Part shown: positions 12,801 to 27,800 of the stretch, piece by piece
Position numbering within the stretch: position 1 is the stretch's first letter
How the letters are laid out: each line of letters opens with the position of its first letter
Translations under genes and position numbers: made by a program
The notes under the pieces: model-generated
Database searches by the model: none
What the model saw: the letters and a program-made list of their open reading frames with translations, nothing else
What the model was told of the DNA's origin: nothing
Source of the DNA: Manduca sexta
Lineage: Eukaryota > Arthropoda > Insecta > Lepidoptera > Sphingidae
DNA length: 64,000 nt
Reading direction: 5' to 3'
NCBI RefSeq assembly: GCF_014839805.1
Contig: NC_051121.1
Coordinates: forward strand, 6,555,116 to 6,619,115

Positions 12801-15800
12801 AATGGCAACCAATACCGGATTGCAGTACACTTCAGTTGAACACAGTGAATGTTCGGAATGCCAGATCTAGTACATAGTTCATATATATATATCGATGCCA
12901 GTAAACTATTCTATAAATTAAGCCAAGTAAATCGTTCAATACACTTTGAAATGACATCCAACATGTAAAGTAGTATTCCTGTTCAAGGATCGGTATTTAT
13001 TGATGAAAAAGTGCCAATAGCCTAGTTGGGAGTGAAACGGACTGCTAAGATGAATGTCTATATCTAAGGGCATCTCTGCCATTTCAAAAATTACGTGTGT
13101 GTCTTTGTAAATTATGGCTTGTCTTAATCGTGAAGGAAAACATCGTGAGGAAACCTGCATACATGAGAAGTTCTCTATAGGAATTTTGAAGGTGTGTGAA
13201 GTCTACCAATCGGCACTAGGCCAGCTTGGTGAACTAAGGCCTAATCCCTCTCAGTAGTAAAGGAGGCCCGTGGCCAGCATTGGGACAGTATTATAATACG
13301 GGGCTAATATAATTATTATGCAACTCATTAATTATTAATTCGCCGAATAGTGACCACCGTACACAAGGTGTGCAACCCGCTATAGTGAACCCATCTGAGT
13401 GTGTCGCGTTTAGAGATCAACCTGTGTATAACCGGCTTAAAACAGGCCGGCATAATAGTGTGTCTACTGGCGAGGGATACTCACCTATAGTCTTCTGATA
13501 AAATAGTCTCTACTTTACTTACCATCGGGTGCTGTGAGTTTACTTTGTTGTGCCCGTAAGAATAAAAAGGAATTCGTTGGGTCTTAAACTCTTATACTCC
13601 TCTTACTGGCGGTGGGTGTCTCAAATGTGAGAGTCCGCCTGGGTAGGTACAACCGGAATGTCTATTTCTGTCGACAAGCAGTAGTGTGTAGTCACTATTA
13701 GGTTGTAATTTAATGTGTTAGATGGGTCTCTATTGTTTATGGGCGTTCGTATCGCTTACCATTAGGCAAACGGCAAGCACGTCTCGTCATTCAAAGCAGA
13801 TTTTGGCCAGAAAAGACATTGCCAATTCCTCTAGCTCAGTCAAACTGGACATTACCATCCCCTACCTGCAGGTATGGACAACACGTGCGTGCTGTGCGTG
13901 GAATGCTTCAAGGTGTCCGCGCATCGGCACCACAAGTACAAGATGGGCCAGTCCGGCGGCGGCGGCTGTTGCGACTGCGGCGACACCGAGGCGTGGAAGC
14001 GCGATCCGTTCTGCGAACTGCACGCTGTAAGTAACAATGGCGATAAGTGAAAACTAGACATAACATGTAGGTATTAATATGCATTAACGCTGTATGGAAA
14101 TCGTTGAAATTATAATTAGGTTATATAGACCCTTCGCTATTGGTAATTAGTTTGTGCCGAGTCAATCGACTGATTTGATAATCGGTTTAAACGATTATGG
14201 TCTCCTATGAACTCGTATTATATAATGTAATGTGTTTCTATGGAGCGTTGGATCTCCTAATATCCTGGAAGGGAGCGATGTTACGCTTTATAGGTGACTA
14301 ATTTGGTATTCGTTCGAAGTCTCAATCATGGGATGGCAAACGGCTTTTTCTAGGCTGAGCCTTGCAAAAGACCTACCTGCAAAACCGACCTGCAATGCAT
14401 CTCTATTAACCCTGGTATTGTAGATGTTCATGAACCGTATGCTAATTTGCGCCCTATAAGAAAAAAAAAGAGTTGTGTACACATGCACACACTGTTATCT
14501 TTGACTTGAGAAAAATAATTGTTGTGAACGTTTGATAGTGTATAGTAAAATCAATCGAAGACCCCAACTCTTGTTTGATTCTATCCTTTTTAACCTGCGT
14601 GATGTGTGGCAGGCGTCAAAAGACGGCGAGGCGGAGGCGAGCGTGAGCCCTGACGTGGTGGAGCGCATGAAGATCGTGGCCACGGTGTGCCTCACGTACT
14701 GCCTCAGGCTGCTGACCCACGACCACGCGCCCAACCTGCCCAACGATCTCAGGTTAGTGTTATAAAGTTTTGTTGATTTTCTTGCGAATTGGAGAAGGTA
14801 ACATAATATTTTTTTTATAAGTCACTAATTATCATGTCCCCTATTAATGCTGACACTGCTCGTAAAAGTTGAGGTAGACCAAAGAGGAATGGCGGGACGA
14901 ACTGGAATCATTTAAAACTAGTTCACTACAGCGCAAGATCGTGATTCATGGAGGGATCTTGAGGCCTTTGTCCAATATTTTGACATTATAGATAGATATA
15001 TTGAGACAATATTTTGATATTATATATACAATAAAATTATTATGTGACAAATATGTTATTTTTAGACTGAAAGACGGCGAGAAGGACCTGGTCCTGCAGA
15101 TCCTGGAGCAGCCGGACTGTTTCTGCACAGTGCTGTACAACGACGAAACGCACACCTTTGAACAGGTAAATAAAACCTATCGTACATGTTATAATCCTCC
15201 GAACTGAATTTCGATTGCGATGGCAAATCGCACACACACAACATCACGCATTTATGCCTGAAGGGGTATGCAGAGACGCAACTAGGACACCCACTTTTCG
15301 CCAAGTGTGTTCCGTCCCATGGTGTGATAGGGGGCGAGCCTATCGCCATATCGGGCACAAACTCCAAACTTCGGGATGATACTGAGCAGAAAAACCTAAA
15401 TATCACTTTGCCCGATTCAGGATTCGAACCTAAGACCTAAGAGCGCTTTCGTACCGCGTATGCAGTGCAACTACGCCACCGGTGCAGTCTTAACTAATAT
15501 GATATCATTCTAGTACTTTTGTTAATAGGATATTGTCCTCGAGTTCTAAAGTCAGTTTTAACCTTAAATCGGACTTTGATGCGAGTGAAGCAGCGAGGTG
15601 AAGCTAGTATGATATAAATACATGAATAATTAAAATACAATTTGTAACTCGTTCAACTTGTTCGTCGACAAAAATTAACCTTTTCTAGTTATGATAAAAT
15701 GGACAACATCTTTACAATTTTATTTCCTATATAAAAAACTTTATGTCAAGTTTATTACAAATAATAATTATAAATATTTATTAGCAAATAAAATTCAATC

Positions 15801-18800
15801 ACTGTAATAAAAAATTAAAAACTTGTTCAATGTTTGTTACTACTCAATTATTACTAATGAATTAAAACATGTAAAGCTACACTAGTATTGTAAATATAAA
15901 AGTAATTTTGTCTATCCGTGACGCTTCATGGCTGAATGAATTTTGATAAAATTTTGTTTGGAAATATCATTTCTAAGAGAGATTGCATAATCTCGATAAT
16001 AAAGTTACATGCAAGCGGAACAATTAATAACAATCATGCGCATGCGCACAATATTGTTTTGTTTTATGCGTACACTAGAATAATTACAACCTTGAAGACT
16101 TATGTTTTTTATGTAAGCATATTTTAATTAGCATTGAATTATTTAGTAACATGTGACTATCACGTGAACTCGTAACAAAGACATTAAACTATATAGTTAG
16201 TTATAGTTAAGGCCAAATTTTTGCTCCAAAAATGTTACCTTTACCTACCTACCTTTTACTTTGACCTTTTATCCCGTAAAACGTGACGGAGCCGCGAGAT
16301 ATTGTAGTATATGAATTACTAGGATTCACTCGCGACATTTCGTGTTTCTAAACTAAGCCCTATAGCAGAGTTTTTCCATTAAGTCCGGCATAGTTGTGAC
16401 TGGCGAAGAATGGTAATCTCTCGCCGATCGACATTATTTGCACCCCACTCCGCTTACCTTCATATATAAAGGGGTGTTACAGCAATATATAATATATTTT
16501 TAAACATGTACACAGAAATGATAAATTGTTGATAAGAGCCATCTTGCGCTCATTATAAAAACTAAAAGTAACAGTAGCCATTTTTCCTTTTTTTGCTTGT
16601 CAATTCAGTTCCAATAAAAATGTCAACGCATGGCCAGTTGTGCGTTTTATTTAATCAAAACGCAAAACGATTTAATACAGTGGTCAATACGGACGCGAAA
16701 CAAGGGGGTACTTCACCGTGGCCGTGTAAAAAAAAAAAAAAAAAACACTGCTTAACTGAAGTTTAATTGTTATCAACAGGTGATAACAACGTTAATACGC
16801 GTGACGAAATGCAACCACCGCGACTCCGTGGAGCTGGTCAGCCTCATCGACCGCGAGGGGCGCGCGCTCATCAAGTGCCACACCTTCCAGGTCTGCGACA
16901 AGCTCAAGACGGACATCGAGATGTAAGTCATCAACTTCACTGCCAACCCACGATAATATCACCTTGAATCTTTGGCAAGTTAGGCAGTTTGAAAATCCAA
17001 AAGTATAAATGCTTGCTAGGTATAAATTTCTATGTTAGGTATAACATAGTTAAAAGCTTTTGAGTAGTGTATTTGAGAAAAAATGGGAGTACAAAAGTAC
17101 GCACGTATACTGACTGTTCTAAGAGGAAATAACGAAGAATGAAATAACTAATCTTTGACTTTGCGGATGAACAACACCTCATTCCCCCCCGTGACCACGA
17201 AGGCTGCAAAGTCTTCGAAACGTCGGGAGAAAACTAAAACATTAAATCCGAAATATAGTTTAATTTTAATATCTAACGCGTAAACATAACAAATCATTAT
17301 ACTAACCAATCTTAATTGATGGTAATGTAACTGGTTGGTAATGTATCTACTCTACTTTACTCCGGTATACTCGGGTCCCTTGCTAACTGACCTTAATTCC
17401 ATGCATTCGACTACAGCGGTCAAGATTCATGTCTTTATTCATAGTCTCCTCGGATTTTCGTCCAAAGGTATGATTTAAAGAATGTGACTCAAGCCTTTTG
17501 TGTATCAGATTCCACTATAAATGTATTTGTTTTATTTTTATACACTTAAAATTATTTAAAAATTTGGCATAAATTATTGCGTTATCTTCCTAAATAAAAT
17601 TCGCCTTTCCGTCCGTTTTTTAGTTTGCTTATAAACAGTTACAGATTGCCTTTTTTAAATGCCCACAACTTACATAACCGATTATCGATATCGATTTTGA
17701 CATGCATAGTAAATTAATTATCGATACAATAACAGAGGTTGATTGCTAGTGAACGTTTTTAGCATTAAGTATTATATTATCGATATCGATGGTCGTGAAC
17801 AACGTGACCTGCACCCCTGTAATGTATCGGCCAGTATCGGTGTGGGGTGATGTGTGCGATGTGTACTCAGCTGCACGGCGATGTTCGAAAGGTTCACGAC
17901 GCGCCAGGGCTCCGCGCTCAAAGTGCTCGTCATGCACGCGCACGTCATCGCGCACCAGACCTTCGCCATGAAGCTGCTGCACTGGTGAGTACAAAATGTT
18001 GCTGTTACCGACAGTTTTAGACATCTACACTTGTAGGTCAAAAGCGATATGTTAATGTTGACTAATTAAAAGTTATACAATTATTATTCATTGTATTAAC
18101 TGTATTGTATTTGATTTAATACATACTTTGTAACTGTTTGTTGCCCCAAGATTAATAAATAAATAAATAGAGCAGCGCTTAAATAATAACATAATCTTAC
18201 TATACTAACAAAATGTTTAAAAGATACTATCACCTGCTTCACGCTTCAGGCTCCAGAATTTCGTAAGTCAAGAGCCGCAGCTGCGCCTCGCGGTGAGCCA
18301 GGTGGCGCTGGGCGAGGAGTGCTGGGGCTCGGCCACGGCGGTGGGCGGTGGCGGCGTGGCCGTGGGCGTCATGCAGAACGACTTCCGCATGTGGAAGGCG
18401 GCCAGGACCGCCTGGCACCGCCTGCTCATAGCCACCACACTCATGGACTACACCACCAAGCGGACCATGGCTATACTCTTCACCAAGAACTATGGTTAAT
18501 TATGTTGATAACATTTTTAATCGTCTTTGAAAATCACTATCGCTCGCTTCCTATCGCTCTGGAAAGCTTTGGGGAAGGTTCATGTTCAGCAGGTGACATA
18601 CTGCGGCTAATGATAATGATGACTTCCGTTCATGGACACAGCCTGCCAGTTCGATTAAGACGTTGCTCAAGTCAGATTTGATAAATTGTTCGAGAAACAA
18701 GGACAAGAAACACTCATAAAGCTATACATTTGCTACACGGATTCAATAAAAATAAATTACTAAAATGTTGACACAAGCGAATCACCTCTCACTTGAATAT

Positions 18801-21800
18801 CAAGACTAAAATACCTTTAAAATTTACTTTCAAATTCCTCGTTTCAGGTTCGATTCTCAAAGACTTCATCCGTGACGACCACGACCATTCGTTCTCCATA
18901 TCGTCGCTCTCAGTCCAGTTGTACACTACACCGACTCTTGCGCATCATCTCATCGCCAAACAGGACGCGTTGTTCGTCGTACTTAACACCTTCGTCAGCG
19001 AGTGCAATCGACGGTGCACTAATGTAAGTATCGAGATTAATATCGATGTTTATATCGATATATGATATAGATGTTTTATTGATTTTTAATAAAAAAAAAA
19101 ATATGTATTATCTCTTATTTCTTATGCTTATACGATATTATGCAGCAATATATGCTATTTATTTACTTTAAAATTGAACAGACACAAGGTACACGATTTC
19201 TGAATACCCTAAAATTTTGCTGTCGGCCTCTTCTATGGAAATCGAAACTCATAATACTAATCAGATAGACTGTAATATTTTTTCTATATTCCAGGGTCGT
19301 CTAGAATTCGATCGCAACCACGTCTCAATACCGTTCAAGCGAGCTCAGTTCATCCTGTATGACGTGAAGTATCTTCTGGGATCGGTGCCGGCGACGTTCG
19401 ACGACGACCTGCGCAAGGGCTTCGTGCACGGGCTGTCGCTCATGCTCAACCTGCTTGTGATGATGCAGGGCATGGACTCAGTGGTGAGGCAGGTGAGTGA
19501 TCCGTCGAGTTTGATGTAAATATTATCTATTGTAAGGTTTCCCTGGATTATACTAGGTGATTTTATAGCTGTTTTGGAACCGGAAATTTTAAATTCTGTA
19601 TCGATAATAGAGGTTAAAATAAATAAATAGCATTGAATTTTATGCATCGAAGACTTACTAACATGAGTTTCTGTATACCTAGTCTTGCCATAAATATTGT
19701 AATAAAGAAAAAAGAAAATTGTTAACTGCAAATAACATTTATTACTTTTACAGTGTGTCAGTTTAATACATAAATATAAAACAATTAAAAATATAAAAAG
19801 CTTATTCGAAGTGGTCTCCATTGGCTGCAATACAGTCCTTTAAACGATGAGGCCAGTTATCAATAGAAGCACGCACTCTTTCCATGGGAAAATTCTTCAC
19901 TGCCAATCGTATAGATTGTTTTAGGGACTCAAATTATCATGGCGTTTAGAGCAAGCTGTACTCTCTAAAACTGACCACAAATCATAATCCAGCGGATTAA
20001 GATCGGGACTAGACGACGGCCAGTCTTCAGCTCTGATGAAGTCCGAAACGTTCGATTCCAACCAAGACTGCGTGGACCGAGCTTTATGACCCGGCGCCGA
20101 GTCTTGCTGGAAGGACCATACTTGGTTATTGAACATGGTGATGTTAAGGGGCTTAACTACCTTCTCAAGAATGGTATCTTGATACACTTGTGCCGATGTT
20201 TTGATACCTTTTTCACAAAAATATGGCTCAGTCACTCCTTCATAGCTAACACCCCACCAAACCATCACTGAAGTCGGATAATGTCCACGTTGCACTCTGT
20301 CGACTAATTGGGAAGCTTCCTTAGAGCTTTGAGCATAAATACGGTCATTTTGTTTGTTAAAATGTTGCTCAATTGTAAAAATTTTCTCATCCGTAAACAA
20401 AATTTTTTCTGTGACCTCCCTTTGCGTACCGCTTCAGTAGTTGTTTCGATTTTACCACCCTATTCTTCTTTAAATTATCAGTTAAGAAATGGCCAGTGCG
20501 TCTCTTATAGGCTGCAAGTCCTAAGTCATCTTTTAAAATACGCGACATGGTTCTAGGTGCTATCTTCATTTCCCGAGATAAAATCTTTTGCTTTCGGACA
20601 GGATTTCTTCGAATTCTTTCCCTTACTGCTTTGACCACCTTTTTCGTACGAACACTACGTGGACGGCCAGATCTTTTTCTGTCACAAACAGAGGAGGTCT
20701 CATTGTACCTATTAATAGCCCGGTACACAAACATTTTACTAATACCAAGTGTATGGAGAGTTTTAAAAATTGCATTTGGCTCCATACCTACTTTGTGTAA
20801 TGCTATCACAGCGATTCGGTTCTCTTTATCACCCCACACCATTTTAATATCGCAAAATATTTTACAATGTATTGGCGCCAAAATGAGAAAACACAATGAA
20901 CAATCGTATAAAAATGACAGATTCGAAATTCAAATGTAATATTTTTTTATAATTAAGTGTAACAGTATTTATGGCCAGACTAAGTATAGTTTTGGTCTCC
21001 GATTATATATCGCCCACAGTTTAATACACAGCGGAAGGCAAACATAGTGGCTTCTTCTGGTTTAAACTATTACATCGAGTAACTAGACGGTGTAATTCTG
21101 GTGACGCTCCGAGTCGCAACGTTTAGTGTTAGTCGACATTATATGAATTTAGAGATTGATCGCTAGTACGCTTATATATAATTTATATGTTATTAAATAT
21201 AAATAATGAAACTCCTACCGCTATCGCGTTGCAGATGGGCCAGCACATGGAGTACGAGCCGGAGTGGGAGAGCGCGTTCAACCTGCACGTGAAGCTCGCG
21301 CACAGCATCACGCTGTCGCTCGAGTGGTGCGCGGCAGAGAAGCAGCTCGCCGTCGCCGCCTACCGCATGGCGCTGCGCAGGCACGCCGAGACTTACACGC
21401 CGCCCGCTAAAGTGCTCAGAGGTAATTACGTATATTGTTGAGCACAGCATAGTGTAGTTATATACATATCGACACTTGAAAGGCTAATTGATTTAAGCGT
21501 CATTTTTTTCGATACTAAGTTTCATATATATTAAAAATCAGCACGATTTTCTATGTTTTTTTAAAATAGTTAAAATTTTTCGAAAAAAGAAATCTCGCTT
21601 ACGCTAATTAGCCTTTTAACTGTCAATATGATAACTACACTAACGTACAAAAAATCCCGCGTAGGGTGCTCAAGTTGTTGGGCGGCTATTGTACAGTCCT
21701 GAAGAAATATAATTTCTACTAATTAAGCACAAACGGCATCTATCGATATAAGGTGTAGGTTTGTTACGAAAAAAAACTTATAAGTTGATCGTTTTTGTAA

Positions 21801-24800
21801 TTCGTGGTGAGTGTGACGACAAGTTCGCCATTGCATCTTGTGACCGATAGAAGCTTGGTGAAGAATAGGTAGCTCCGTTGATTCACTGGCACAAATTATG
21901 TATGTATCTAGGCCGGCATAATTGTGCCAAGTCGGCATTATCTGGATCCCTCTCCGCTTACCATCATGTGGGTCACATTGCTGTGCACGTTTAAAAAATG
22001 CGTTAATGTGATGATAGTGATGTACCACATCAGCGATATCGATAAAATGGTGGTATTGTTTACAGAGTTGGGCGGACAGAGTGCGCTGGTGATCCCATAT
22101 GACGTGTCCGTTAAGGCGGTGTCCATCCACCGGCCGCTGTCGCGCTACATCGCCGGCTTGCACTTACTGCTGCACCGCCACGGGCTGTCGTATCACAGCC
22201 GCGAGTTCGACAGGCAGGACAAGCCGAAGCCGACGCCTGAGGAGCTTATAGGTAACGTGGACAAATTTTGAGTCACGCAAGCATGAAATAGAATTATAAG
22301 TGTTATGGGAATAGGGTATGAAAATAGCGATAGTAAAAAAAAAACAACCAATATGTATACCAAAAATAATGTTTTTAATGATTTCAAACGTTTTTAGCAC
22401 TGTTTTGGTTGTTATGAGAAATATAATAAATTATAATTTTTTTCCCGAGTATATTTTTTAACGGCTGCGTTGCTGTCGTGCTGACGATTTGTGTCGATCC
22501 CCGGGTTGGATAGCCATATTTAATTTAAGTCTAGAACTTATGCCCGATATGGCAATAGGCACAGCCCGTATCACATTTTATTGTGTCGGTTGGGACTATT
22601 TTTGTTTAATGTCCGCAAATAATAAACAAACGAGTGTATCAACTCATGTCTCCAGAGCCGGTGCTGCAGACGATGGCGATGATCGCGCAGGTGCACGCGG
22701 GCATGTGGCGCCGCAACGGGTTCGCGCTCCTCAACCAGCTGTTCTTCTACCACAACGTCAAGTGCCGCACAGAGATGCTCGACCGAGACGTCGTTATGCT
22801 GCAGGTCCATACACTGCATTATTATGTCTTTTTAAATTTTAAATAGTGTTTTTGATCGAATTTTCTACTCCATATTTGATTATTTAAACGTCATTTCACG
22901 ACCTACTAACGATCCTAATAGCTTACTTCGTATTGGTAGCGAAAATGGACCAATCAGAATAAAGTTTGTTTGACATTTCTATGAGTCATTTTTATTGGCT
23001 TATTTTTATGGTTGACACGAAATGAAAAAGTTAAGTTTATTGAAAAGCACCCATTAATTTATTGTAAACAGATCGGCGCATCCCTAATCGAGAGCAACGA
23101 GTTCATAATCCACGTGCTGAACAAGTTTAATCTCCTGGGCTGGGCGTCGGCGGACTTCGAGCAGCGCGAGGTGGAGGACGACACGCTGCGGCACACCATC
23201 AGCATGGTCGAGGAGTTCCTCGGACTGCTCATCACTAGTACGTATGCGCAACACAGTAATGTGATAATACTTCTTGGTCTGGTCTAGCAGTAGCCTGTTC
23301 TCACAGGGTCTCCCCTGGGTTTGAATAATATGGGCCATAATTTCGTTTGAGTTTCTCTAATGCATGGTTTACGACATTGGAGCCTTCAAAGGTGTAGAGT
23401 GTAAAAATGCCAAATTTTCTCTGCTTGAAAAAAATGTTGCCCCGATCTCGCATTGGAGTGGGATAAAATGTAAAAAAATGATAATTACACATAGGATAGG
23501 AAAATTTGCGTTATTGCCGTAATACTAAGACGAGAGTATAGAATATAGTACTGTTCGATAAGAAGAATAAACAATTGCAATAATACTAAACATGTTTTCC
23601 ATAGTTGTCGGGTCGCGGTACGTGCCCGGCGTGGGCGAGGTCACCAACGAGGACAGGACCAAGAAGGAGATCATACAGATGCTCTGCGTCAAGCCGATGC
23701 CGCACTCGGAACTCAACAGGTACTGCCATTTTGTTTTAAGCATCAAAAAACGCGATGTTTGTAATGAGCATGTTAACTAGTATATTAAAGCTCGTATAAG
23801 GTGCGCATGTTCGGGCGCAATCAACAGAAGTTATGATGTCATTAGTTCGCGCGTGCACTAATTTACGACATTAAGGACATAGCTGTTTAAACCGCTCCAA
23901 AACGAGGTCATACTTATTGCAAACTATGTTCAATAACTACACTAAGTCCCTCTCGCATATCAAAATGAACATTTAAAAATATAATTTACAGATCCTTACC
24001 GGAAGACCAGCTCCACGAGACAGGTCTGGAAGCGGTGATCCACGAGGTGGCGGATTTCATAAAGCCCACGGGGGGCAACAACCGCGGCGTGTACAAGCTG
24101 AAGCCACACCTGTACGACGAATACGATACGTTCTTCTACCACTACACGCGCGAGGAGCTGTCCAGGAGCGAGGAGGAACAGAGGAACAGGAGGAAGGCTG
24201 CTGGTTAGGAAATAGTTTATGTATTCAGAACTAAAATAATGGCCTTAGGGGTATATTAGAGACGTGCTACAAGCTGTCAACAATTCTTTCAATAAAAATG
24301 CTCAGGCCTTATTAATTTGTCGCCAATGACAATGTTTTTTGCGGACATGGCAAAGTGGCCCTATTATACTTGATGCTAAGGAGTGGGGTCCAAATAGAAG
24401 TGTAGACTGACGGGAGATGGTTCGTCGCCAGTCCATACAATTAGGCCGGCTATACCGTTGTAAGTAAAAGAACGCCAATGGTATGATTAGTTGTCTATAG
24501 CTTGCTCTTATTGTGCAACATTAATTATAAAATATATGTAAGTTCGGAGTAATCAAAGACATTCTATGTGAAGAAAGCGATATGTGAGTTCCTATTTACT
24601 GATGCAACATTAATTATAAAATATATGGGAGCTTTGAGTAATCAAAGACATTTCTTTGTAAAAAAAAGAGAAATGTGAGTGTGAAAGGTGTGCCGTCAGG
24701 TCTGGGCGAGTGCTGCCCGCCGCCGGCGCTGCCGCTGCTGAGCGCGCCCTTCCGCCTCGTGGCGCACCTGCTGCAGAGCGACGCCGCGCTGCACGTGCTG

Positions 24801-27800
24801 CGCACCGTGCTGCAGCGCGCCCGGGACCTGCGCGCCAGGTCCTTCTCCGAGACGCAGGTGCACAAGGTGAGCCACCTCCACGCACATACTTACATAAGTG
24901 TAATTAAAATTACGTTAGTGCCAACGGCGTATTATCTAGGGCATGCTAATAACACTTTCTTTCTGCATAATCTTATTTCGCAGAAATGGCTTTACGAATA
25001 TTTTGTTAAGATGGCGATAAAACTTAGCTTGTATCTGAATTGAGAGTTACTTTCAAGTTTCTTGTTCCATAATTCTTAAAATTTTACTGTCGTTAGTATA
25101 TTCGTTATTGTAATCGGATAAACTGCCATTGTTAAATTTATGATTGAACATTTGCTATCTGTTTGTTGACAGGCGCTGCACCTGATGGGCTACGCGGTCC
25201 GCGACGAGGAGAGCGGGCACTACGAGTTCCTGGCCTTCGCGGAGAGCGCCGCCCGTGCCGGCCTGGTCACCCTACTGCAGCAGCTCATCGCCAGCCCCAG
25301 GGTCGACGCGCACCGACCCCTCGCCAAATGGGTGCTGCACCGGATCAAGTACGACCTACTCTGATATTTAACCGTTGTATTATTTTATCTGCACGAATAA
25401 TGCCTATACCAATACTCAATGAGTCATACGAGCTGTATTGTTCCATGTTATTATGTCGCGTTCCGCCATCAGTCTATGTATACCTAATCAATAAGTATAC
25501 CTAATATTATTTTATCGGAATACCAACTTCACTCACTCATAGCCGTTACTTCGCCGTGAACATACAAAAAACTTAAAAAACATAATCTTACAGAAATCTG
25601 TTGGGTCAAGGCGACGAGCACGTCGGCGATGGAGAGAACATGGAGGTAGACCAGGAGGAGAAGCCTGCCACTGATGAGGCAGCAGGTAGTTTAAGTTTGG
25701 GTCAAACTAAAGTGGAAAGTTTTGTATTAAAAAAAATTATATGCGTAGTCCTTAAGCCTACGTATGTTATATATGCTATTCATAAAACTATCATGAATAA
25801 TATACAAATAGTATACATAGGCCACCCTGAAGTTAGTAACGAGTGGCGCCGTAGACACTGATTTCAAATCTAAAGGGTCACTAGGGCTGTAAAGTTTAGA
25901 ATCTTGTTTACACGAATATTAATGATAGTGAAAATATAATTTGTTTCATTCATTTTCAGAAGCTGAGAAAACTCGTCGCGCGAAGTTTGCAGCAGAGCGT
26001 CGTGCCAAACTGATGGCGCAGATGAAAACACAAATGAACAATTTCATTTCAAACAACGCGACTCTCTTCGAGGAGACTAATACTGAGGTGGTATCCTTGT
26101 TTTTAAATATTTCAAGTAACTTGCGAATACATTACATACATTGGTTTATTCTCTGGATCAGATTGAATATTACGATTGGGACCGTTTATTGAAAACGACT
26201 GTTAAACTAACACTCTTTGGAGCTTTATAAAATCTAAGTACAAACTAGTCAGTATACTTAATATGCTTTTGGTCTTCATTTCCCGGGGACACGTTGTAGA
26301 ATGGCTGTGTCGTGTGTCCACAGGTGACGGCGGAGGAGCAAGACATCCGCCCGCTGTACTGCGGCGCGGCGCTGGGCGTGTGGGGCGGCGGCGTGCCCGA
26401 GCCCGTGCGCACCTGCATCATGTGTCAGGAGGAGGTACACATACACATTATACACTTTTCTAGCAATTGAAAAATCAACGAAATTTTTTACTTTTATTTT
26501 AATAGAATAAGCATTACTTTCACATAGGTTGCGATATACAGACGAATGTTTTTCACGTATTATTCTTATTAAATTGCTTTCCATATATTATAAAGTGCTC
26601 GCGATTTGGTTATTTAAGAAACTTATATTTACATAAAATTTCACAAAAAAATTAATCTATTACTTTCTCAGAAAATATGTATTCCATTTAACTAATGCTT
26701 TAAATTGTTGTAGGCTCGCGTGGAGGCGATGGGCGACCCGCTAGTGCTGGTGGCGTTCGTGCAGCAGTCGCGCGTGCTGGACCGCAGGCGCGGCGCGGGC
26801 GCGGCGCCGCCCGGCGCGGGCTCGTGCGCCACGCTCGCGCCCGGCCTCGGCGCGCAGCCGCACGTGTCCTCCTGCGGGCACGCGCTGCACGCGCGCTGCT
26901 GGCGCAAGTACGTCGACAACGTGCAGGACAAGGAGAACCGCAGGTACGCACCGGCCTCTGTGTAGTGTAGCGCGATAAACGGCGAATCATCTCAACTTTA
27001 TTGACAACTTCGTTAGCTCTGCTTATTTTACGTCTTTGTGAATATTGTTCTACTGCAAAATCTTGCATTTCTAAGACATTCCGATGGTCTTCCATTACAG
27101 ACCTTACCGCATGCGCCAGCCAGCAGCTTTCGACGTCGAAAAGAAGGAATACCTATGCCCCCTCTGCGAGCGACTGTGTAACACCGCGCTCCCACTCCTG
27201 CCGGGTCCCAATATCCCCAGCGGCACGCCACCACCCCTCAATGAGGAAATGTACAGTGACTCAGTAAACATGATCCTCAAGCTGAAGCACCAAGTGTGCG
27301 CTGCGTCGGTTCATGTGTGCACGGAGATCTGCGAGGACATGCACTGCCAGGCCCGCGCGAGGAGTGTCGGCGCCATGTCTTCGGATATGGAGGAGGAATC
27401 CGCTGACGAGACGGAGGTGTATGTGTCCACACACTCGGAGAACCTGCTGTCGCCAGAGTTCCTGGCGCATTTTGAGGGCGAGATACCGAACTACAATGTC
27501 AACACTAAGCTACTCATTCAGGAGTTTGCTGATGTAAGTAGTTGATGTTTAATATTGAGATAATGTGAAATAACTTAACTTGAGGGTGTATCCCATCTGC
27601 CTCTTTTTATTTAATATAATTATGTATTACCATATTTCTTTTGATATGGTGCGACTAAGTTGAGATCTAAATAGCGCGTTCTTCTTTGGTTACAACTTGG
27701 TAGGAAGTAAACCAACAGCCTTAACAGACTAATGTAATTTTTATTTATTATTCATCTTTTGTTTAGGATCTAATTGTCATTGGCTTTTCCCAGGTCCTGC

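Larger units (their letters stand above)
11445..13871. other. Ubr1 intron 2 (2.4 kb)
   Basis: Contains twin hairpins 11477-11725, a foldback element 12439-12591, a family B SINE 13010-13318, a family A repeat 13358-13568 and a family F fragment about 13575-13695. No coding signal. Confidence 0.75.
15166..16779. other. Ubr1 intron 5 (1.6 kb)
   Basis: Holds a family D tRNA-derived SINE (15228-15488), a partial family A repeat (16384-16480) and an A-run (16729-16745). The rest is AT-rich without visible structure. Confidence 0.65.
21422..22065. other. Ubr1 intron 11 (644 bp)
   Basis: Contains a family E MITE-like element (21476-21619) and a partial family A repeat (21909-22000). Confidence 0.65.

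Noticed and set aside
19345..19830. 161-codon open frame on the - strand
   Set aside because: Joins the mariner 3' end to the antisense of Ubr1 exon 10; not a gene.
20547..20939. 130-codon frame on the + strand
   Set aside because: Antisense shadow of the mariner transposase.
26700..27095. 131-codon Arg/Ala-rich frame on the - strand
   Set aside because: GC-rich antisense shadow of Ubr1 exon 22.
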